Source: Campylobacterales bacterium (GTDB taxonomy: Bacteria > Campylobacterota > Campylobacteria > Campylobacterales > QNZT01). Taken from it: DNA of 11,270 bases. The translations under genes and the position numbers were made by a program. Of this stretch, positions 6,333 to 11,270 are shown one piece after another. The stretch is taken from NCBI GenBank assembly GCA_015662615.1, contig DQTU01000350.1, positions 1 through 11,270 of the forward strand, read 5' to 3'. The stretch's first letter is position 1. Every line of letters begins with the position of its first letter. A model generated the notes under the pieces. That model did not search any database. It was not told where the DNA came from and saw nothing but the letters and a program-made list of their open reading frames with translations.

Positions 6333-7148
6333 CTACATAATTGGTTCAATTTCCACCATACTTGGACTGTCAAAAATTAGATCAGGCGTAGGTACACCTG
6401 TAACTACCCTATCATCAGGGCATGAAGTCTGACGCGGTTCATTATCAACAAATGTGTAGCCATATTCACTCAATAACTCTGAAAAATAGATATCTGCTAT
6501 AGAGAATGGATTGTACTGTGCCGGCAGCTTTGCCTTTTGTCCTATCGGATCATAAAGATAATATGACTCCAAAGTTTCTGCATCTATACGTATTTCATCA
6601 AGACAAACCTCAGCCACCTCTTCAAAAAGAGATACAAAATAGGCTGTACAATCCGCACCATTTTGACGACCATCATCAACAAGAGGTATCACTTTAGTAA
6701 AAGCAGTATCCAGTCCGATACAAAATGGTAATTGCGTAGGGTAAGCTGATATAAGATCTTCTTTTATAGTAGAAATCAATCTATTTTCATTTTTCATCAA
6801 TTTCTCTTTTAGCTCAGGCTGCAACCGCTTTGCCCACATGTAATCGTAAGTTTCTATACCATGTACATACTCATCTTTTGGACACATTTTATCTCCAAAA
6901 TCACTGCCTAAACAATAGACAAAAAGTCGCCCTCCTGCTCTTATGCCCTCTATTCCAACACTAAAATTCTGGCTCTCATCACCATTCATCTCAGCTGCAT
7001 ACGCAAACCCTTGTGAATCTTTACCAAGATAAGTAAGAAATGAAGCGCTCGAATTAAAATCATGTCCAACAAAGATCAAATCAAATCGTTTCAACGGCTG
7101 ATAAACTGGAACTGCTCTGCTTATAAGCCGGAAAATAATAGGTCTCAC
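6333..7148 (-). pseudogene. Unrecognised 271-codon frame, likely a broken gene
   Basis: I do not recognise this protein. The frame has believable composition, with soluble, acidic sequence such as FDLIFVGHDFNSSASFLTYL, GIRAGGRLFVYCLG, LPFCIGLDTAFTKVIPLVDD and an ending VEIEPIM. No signal peptide, membrane segment or catalytic motif was identified. The only start is a GTG without a convincing ribosome binding site, and it lies inside the reading frame of the ATPase remnant, overlapping it by 68 bases. The convincing part begins near residue 22, so the true 5' end is probably lost or shifted out of frame. The frame may be the surviving C-terminal part of a larger protein joined to the ATPase tail by deletion or frameshift. 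A short intact hypothetical gene cannot be excluded. Confidence 0.45.
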
Positions 7149-7595
7149 TTACAAGACGATCAATTGAATATGATTTAACGATATCATCTTGTGAGACACA
7201 TGAAGAATTATTATCTGTAGCAATAATCTTGCCATCTTGCATTCTCAAAATCATATCAGCAAAGCTTCCTACTTGCGGATCATGAGTAGCTATCAACATT
7301 GTACTTTGTCTCTCCTGCACAAATAGACGCAATTTTTTCAAGATCATGTCAGATGTTTTAGTATCAACATTACCTGTCGGTTCATCTGCTAAAATTAATT
7401 TAGGATCATTAGCCAATGCTCTGGCAATTGCGGCTCTTTGTCTCTCTCCACCTTATATCTTTGTTGACATCGCATCTATTTTGGATTTCAATCCCATATC
7501 TGCTAGCAACACTTTAGCTTTTTTATGTCTCTCTTTTGAATCTATTTTTTTACTAAAAAGCGGTGGATAAAAACTAATATTTGCAAAAGCAGCTT
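7081..7595 (-). pseudogene. ABC transporter ATPase (LolD/MacB type), truncated, with stop in signature motif
   Basis: This is the C-terminal half of a LolD/MacB-like ATPase. Visible in order are the region after the Q loop (AFANISFYPPLFSKKIDSKE), the MGLKSKIDA helix, the signature, Walker B (LILADEPTGN), the D loop (NVDTKTSD) and the switch histidine (LIATHD). The N-terminal part with Walker A and the Q loop is absent: the frame runs directly into a permease sequence near 7596. The signature reads I-stop-GGERQR: the TAA at 7453-7455 replaces the Ser of LSGGQ and could come from TCA by one base change. Downstream of DGKIIA the frame runs on for about 40 codons of unrelated-looking sequence. 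It cannot give a working ATPase. Confidence 0.85.
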
Positions 7596-8377
7596 TTATA
7601 TATATCAGCATTCCAAGTGAAATTAAAAATCCCAACAGACCACCAATAAGCGCTAAAAAAATAGACTCAACGATAAAGATATAAACAATCATACCTCTAG
7701 GCCATCCTATTGCATTTAAAATACCTATCTCTTTGGTACGCTCATTGACTGACATCAAAAAAGTATTGATCAAAATTGCTGAAGCAATGATCAGGGTAAC
7801 CACAGCGATGATATCTGAAAGATAAAACATATTTTTAACAGCGCCAAGTGTACTGGAAAAATCACTACTTTTGATAGCCAAAAGTGAATCATATTGTTCA
7901 TTGATCTTTACGATCAACTCTTTTGTTTTTCTAGGATCTTTAAGCGATAAAAAAGCATGTTAGTTTTTCCGGGCTTACCCAACACTTTTCTGGCATTCTC
8001 AAGATCACAAATAATACTGCTATTGAAAAAGCTAGTCCATGAATGGTAAGTTCCAACAATTTTAAAAGGTGCCTCTTCAGAAAAAGACACGCTGTTACCA
8101 ATTTGGAGCTTTTTAGTTTTCATAAGCCTTTGAGCGATAAGAATCTCTCGCTTACCACTCTCATATAAACGACCCTCATCAAGAGTGAGACCAAGTTTGC
8201 CGGCAATTTGTAAAAAATTACTTATTCCAAATAGATAAGCAAGACAGTATCACCCATAGGAATTGCTGATGTAGAGATACTTACCACACTAATATCTGGA
8301 TCATAATAAGTTGCATTTTTGATTTGTACAGTTCCCGTATTCAAATCACCACTTTGCTCAATATTACATTTGTTACT
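7596..8377 (-). pseudogene. ABC transporter permease (FtsX/MacB family), fragmented
   Basis: Three frame segments read in order form one FtsX-family permease. The first (about 8377-8240) has NTGTVQIKNATYYDPDISVV and SAIPMGD. The second (about 8260-7950) has GKLGLTLDEGRLYESGKREI, IGNSVSF and FKIVGTYHSW, typical of the MacB-type periplasmic domain. The third (7917-7596) has the membrane part with the family hallmark MSVNERTKEIGILNAIGWPR and the next membrane segments. The first membrane helix and start are missing at the lipoprotein side and the last membrane helix is missing at the ATPase side, where the frame fuses to ATPase sequence. Single-base losses explain both frame changes. Such permeases work with LolD-like ATPases in lipoprotein export, efflux or envelope processes; the substrate cannot be told. 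Confidence 0.8.
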
Positions 8378-8926
8378 CTATAAGTACCATCTTCTGAAGA
8401 TACAACTTTAATTTCTTTAGCAGTAAAGGAGCTTGGAGTACCGACAGTATATTTTAAAGTATCTAGATAGACTGTTTCCGTTGTAGTTTCACCAGCCGCT
8501 ACAGTAGTCATAGAGATACCGCTACCACCTGTTGATATCGTAACTGATTTTATGACTAGACCATCAGGACTTGGATCACCATCATCATGTGTTCCAGCCG
8601 TAGTCATTGTACCACCACATGGAACCATTAACTGTCTCATTAACAGCCTCACGCATCTTCTTTGTTGTACTATCTGATTTTACCACAATATCATACACCG
8701 CTCGATAAGCTGTCAAATCTCGAACATCCAGTGTCGCTGCTAAGGCTTCTCCAATATAAACACAACCTGGGATAAGCTCCGCCACATTTCTACCTAATTT
8801 GTCAATACTCTGAGTATCAAGCGTTGCTCCACCAGAATCACCACTTGAACCTCCACCACATCCGACAACTAAACCAACACTAATAAGCGCAATCGCAAGT
8901 CCACTTGCTAATGTTATATTTTTCAT
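8341..8926 (-). pseudogene. Lipoprotein gene broken by a frameshift
   Basis: The first 113-codon frame has a clear lipoprotein signal: MKNITLASGLAIALISVGLV followed by VGC with the lipidated Cys at residue 23 and a Gly/Ser-rich linker. It starts behind a strong ribosome binding site (AAGGAGA, six bases before the ATG). After NETVNGS the frame turns into a Trp/Tyr-rich tail and stops, while the next frame continues with CGGTMTTAGTHDDGD and about 85 more codons. Removing one base at about 8620 joins them as NGSCGGTMTTAGTHDDGD, which reads as natural protein. The C-terminal part is Thr/Ser/Val-rich and beta-like. Function is unknown. The 3' end may itself be joined to the permease remnant by a deletion. 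Confidence 0.6.
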
Positions 8927-8936
8927 ATCGTTCTCC

Positions 8937-9192
8937 TTGAACTAAGATGTTGAATATAAAATATTCCTAATGTAATTATCCTCCTTTTTTTACTTAAGTA
9001 ACCCTTATGGATTAAATATCTCTAATCTAAAAAGTCTTTTACCAACTCTTTCGGAAAATAATTCCCACATAAGTATTGTGCAACACAAAAGTTGCATGAT
9101 AATTTCATTTTAATTTATTAATTGAAATAATTGTATTCGTGAAACTCATAAAATATTTGCTATACTTATAAAACAATCGGGGATATAATCTT
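8937..9192. promoter_or_regulatory. Divergent intergenic region between lipoprotein remnant and cytochrome gene
   Basis: This AT-rich stretch of about 255 bases separates the minus-strand lipoprotein remnant from the plus-strand cytochrome gene, so it should hold both promoters. On the plus strand TATACT at 9161-9166 is the best -10 candidate for the cytochrome, with no good -35. A second TATAAT-like string at 9184-9189 is too near the ATG to serve. On the minus strand nothing close to consensus stands out. No terminator, repeat or RNA gene was recognised. The cytochrome ribosome binding site is weak (GGGGA about ten bases before the ATG). Confidence 0.4.
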
Positions 9193-11270
9193 ATGAAAAC
9201 TATTATAATTGCACTACTACTAACTATTAATATACTTTACGCAAACCAAAACACTTGCCTTGAGTGTCACACAGGCATAGCCGACATCAGAGATAGAAAC
9301 TCTGAAATGATGAAAGAGATTCTCAAAGTTGCAGAAAAAGCAGGGGCAAAAGGTAATGATTGTATCGTTTGCCACGGTGGTAATCCAAAAGAGAAAGATA
9401 AAGATAAATCCCACAGCGGAACTTTAGGGTATTTTAAAAGCCATAAGGGCCCGAAAGATTTTTATCCTTATCCTGCAAGTGCATGGATAAATGAAAACAC
9501 TTGTGGGATGTGTCATCAAGAGCAGGTTTCTGCACAGTTCAACAATCTCATGGCAACTGAACAAGGTAAAATTCACGGAGCACTTTGGGGCTTTGGTGCA
9601 AAAGAGGGATATGAACATACTTACACAAACTTTGGTGGAAAATCTCCAGATGCACATAAACGACTAGGAACTGAAACTTATAAAAAATACATGGAGCAAT
9701 TAGCAGAGCTTGAACCTCAAGGTTTTCTAAAAGAGACAAAAGAACTTCCTGCGGCTCCAACTGCTGATGAAGTGGAAAAAGACCCCTCTCTTTCTGTTTT
9801 TACTTATCTTCGTCAAGAGTGTTTGAGATGTCACACAAGCGGAAAAGGTCGTAAAAAAAGAGGAGATTATAGAGGACTTGGTTGTGCATCTTGTCACATA
9901 CCTTACTCAAATGCTGGGCTTTATGAGGGGAATGATAAAAGTATCGATAAAAAAGCTGATGGGCATATGCTTGTCCACTCTATCCAATCTTCACGAAAAG
10001 TCAAAGTTAATGTTCACGATATTAATTACTCAGGTATTCCCGTTGAAACTTGCACTACATGTCATAACCGTGGAAAGCGTATTGGAGTCTCATATCAAGG
10101 TCTGATGGAGACCGAATACAAAGCAACTTTTGATAAAGATGGAAACGGACAGCCAAAGCTTCACACCAAACGATACTTACATCTAACAGAAGATATCCAC
10201 TACTCAAAAGGGATGCTTTGTCAAGATTGCCACACCTCAAATGATATGCATGGAGATGGGTTTTTTAGAGGGGCAAATCTTGGGGCTGTTGAGATTGAGT
10301 GTCAGGATTGTCATGGTACGACTGATAAATACCCTTGGGAGTTGCCACTTGGATATAGTGATGAGTTTGATACAAAACCAAAAACAGGAAAAGCTAGAGG
10401 AACAACAAAAACTTTGGCTGAGTATCTAAAACAAGGTTCTATTCCAAAAGATAAAGGAGATGGTTTTTTACTTTCAGCTCGTGGAAATCCTTTGACAAAA
10501 GCGGTTAAAAAAGGTAACTTAGTTGTTATGCATCTAGCATCTGGAAAAGATATAACACTTACTCCACTGAAAAAACTAAAAGAGGATAAGAAAATCTCCA
10601 AAGAGGGATTGGTCGCTATGGATCAGATAAAAGCCCATACTGATAAGTTAGAGTGTTACACTTGCCATGCGACTTGGGCTCCTCAATGTTATGGTTGCCA
10701 TGTAAAGATTGATTATTCCAATGGAAATCAAAATCCTGATTATCTTGCAGCTTCAAAAGCGCATCACAATGGAAAAACTGGAGAGATAGATAATCTCAAA
10801 GATTTTCTTGTTGATGGAAAAGTTACAGAGACTCGATCTTATCTTAGATGGGAAAACCCAGCACTTAGTAGAAATGGAGAGGGAAGAGTTTCACCTATAA
10901 TTCCTGGTTGTCAAGTTACCCTTACTGTAATTGGAAAAAATGGAAATGCACTTCTTCAAAACAAAATCTGGAAAATCCCAAATGTCGAAGGTGCAGGAAA
11001 AGAGGGTATAAACTCTATTACCATGTCACCTGTGCAACCGCACACCGTAACTAAAAAATCACGACCTTGTGAGAGTTGCCACACAAGTGCAAAAGCTATG
11101 GGTTATGGGATAAATGGTGGAAAGTATTTTGCAGACCAAACCAAAACAACTATCACTGACCTTATGACTGCTAACCAAAGGGTTCTACCTCACCAAGTAG
11201 ATGAACAAATCCCTACAATTCCAAATTTAAAACATGACTACTCTGTGATGATAGATGAAAATGGAACACA
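9193..11270 (+). CDS. Multiheme cytochrome c, 11 or more hemes (partial at right edge)
   Basis: The frame is open for 692 codons to the window end. A signal peptide is clear (MKTIIIALLLTINILYA, likely cut before NQN), so the protein goes through the Sec system to the periplasm or outside, where heme is attached. Eleven CXXCH motifs are visible, with the first Cys at residues 22, 57, 104, 210, 231, 287, 343, 370, 488, 499 and 626. Many other histidines (for example HGALWGFG, HKRLG, DIHYSKG, DMHGDG) could be distal ligands, implying mostly bis-His hemes. Two long stretches without heme motifs (about 375-487 and 504-625) may form separate domains. The likely job is respiratory electron transfer; the electron partner and substrate cannot be told. 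It does not resemble the usual small NrfA, NapB or MccA patterns as far as I can see. Transcribed away from the decayed block. Confidence 0.93.
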   Translation, partial: MKTIIIALLLTINILYANQNTCLECHTGIADIRDRNSEMMKEILKVAEKAGAKGNDCIVCHGGNPKEKDKDKSHSGTLGYFKSHKGPKDFYPYPASAWINENTCGMCHQEQVSAQFNNLMATEQGKIHGALWGFGAKEGYEHTYTNFGGKSPDAHKRLGTETYKKYMEQLAELEPQGFLKETKELPAAPTADEVEKDPSLSVFTYLRQECLRCHTSGKGRKKRGDYRGLGCASCHIPYSNAGLYEGNDKSIDKKADGHMLVHSIQSSRKVKVNVHDINYSGIPVETCTTCHNRGKRIGVSYQGLMETEYKATFDKDGNGQPKLHTKRYLHLTEDIHYSKGMLCQDCHTSNDMHGDGFFRGANLGAVEIECQDCHGTTDKYPWELPLGYSDEFDTKPKTGKARGTTKTLAEYLKQGSIPKDKGDGFLLSARGNPLTKAVKKGNLVVMHLASGKDITLTPLKKLKEDKKISKEGLVAMDQIKAHTDKLECYTCHATWAPQCYGCHVKIDYSNGNQNPDYLAASKAHHNGKTGEIDNLKDFLVDGKVTETRSYLRWENPALSRNGEGRVSPIIPGCQVTLTVIGKNGNALLQNKIWKIPNVEGAGKEGINSITMSPVQPHTVTKKSRPCESCHTSAKAMGYGINGGKYFADQTKTTITDLMTANQRVLPHQVDEQIPTIPNLKHDYSVMIDENGT

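Noticed and set aside
6036..8926. Insertion sequence or phage origin of the decayed block
   Set aside because: No transposase or integrase fragment, no terminal inverted repeats and no target-site duplication were seen at its edges.
9220..9760. Several minus-strand frames opposite the cytochrome
   Set aside because: Cys/Phe/His-rich shadows of the heme-motif coding; the plus-strand frame is open for 692 codons with 11 CXXCH motifs.
1..11270. CRISPR array, tRNA or rRNA
   Set aside because: No regularly spaced direct repeats and no tRNA or rRNA-like segments were seen on either strand.

Overview
The window looks like the chromosome of an AT-rich member of the Campylobacterota (Epsilonproteobacteria), most like a Sulfurimonas-type sulfur or hydrogen oxidiser. 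The assignment is an inference. It rests on the AT-rich coding, the sequence character of the ribosomal proteins, the short phosphatidylserine synthase, and the large c-type multiheme cytochrome. No rRNA or other decisive marker is present.

Layout. (1) Positions 1-5208, minus strand, hold an intact, tightly packed S10 ribosomal-protein operon in the order rpsJ-rplC-rplD-rplW-rplB-rpsS-rplV-rpsC-rplP-rpmC-rpsQ-rplN; rplN runs off the left edge. A near-consensus sigma-70 promoter (TTGACA, 17 bp, TATACT) lies just upstream of rpsJ. L22 carries a long charged linker and a helix-hairpin-helix-like domain at its C terminus. (2) Positions 5420-5971, minus strand, hold pssA, a membrane phospholipid-synthesis enzyme, with a perfect 12-bp palindrome at its promoter. 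(3) Positions about 6036-8926, minus strand, are a gene graveyard: a CotH-like C-terminal remnant, an unrecognised 271-codon frame, the remains of a LolD/MacB-type ABC transporter, and a frameshifted lipoprotein gene. The transporter shows a permease/ATPase deletion fusion, a stop codon in the ATPase signature motif and at least two frameshifts. (4) Positions 9193-11270, plus strand, hold the first 692 codons of a secreted multiheme cytochrome c with 11 CXXCH motifs, open at the right edge.

The ribosomal operon is housekeeping and pssA supplies phosphatidylserine for phosphatidylethanolamine synthesis. The decayed block would once have encoded an envelope export or efflux system with a lipoprotein partner. 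The cytochrome points to periplasmic or extracytoplasmic respiratory electron transfer. The ribosomal operon and the cytochrome gene have long clean reading frames, so the dense lesions in block 3 look like real gene decay rather than poor sequence. I see no CRISPR array, tRNA, rRNA, IS element or complete undescribed system here. The points most worth checking are the L22 fusion, the transporter decay and the large cytochrome.
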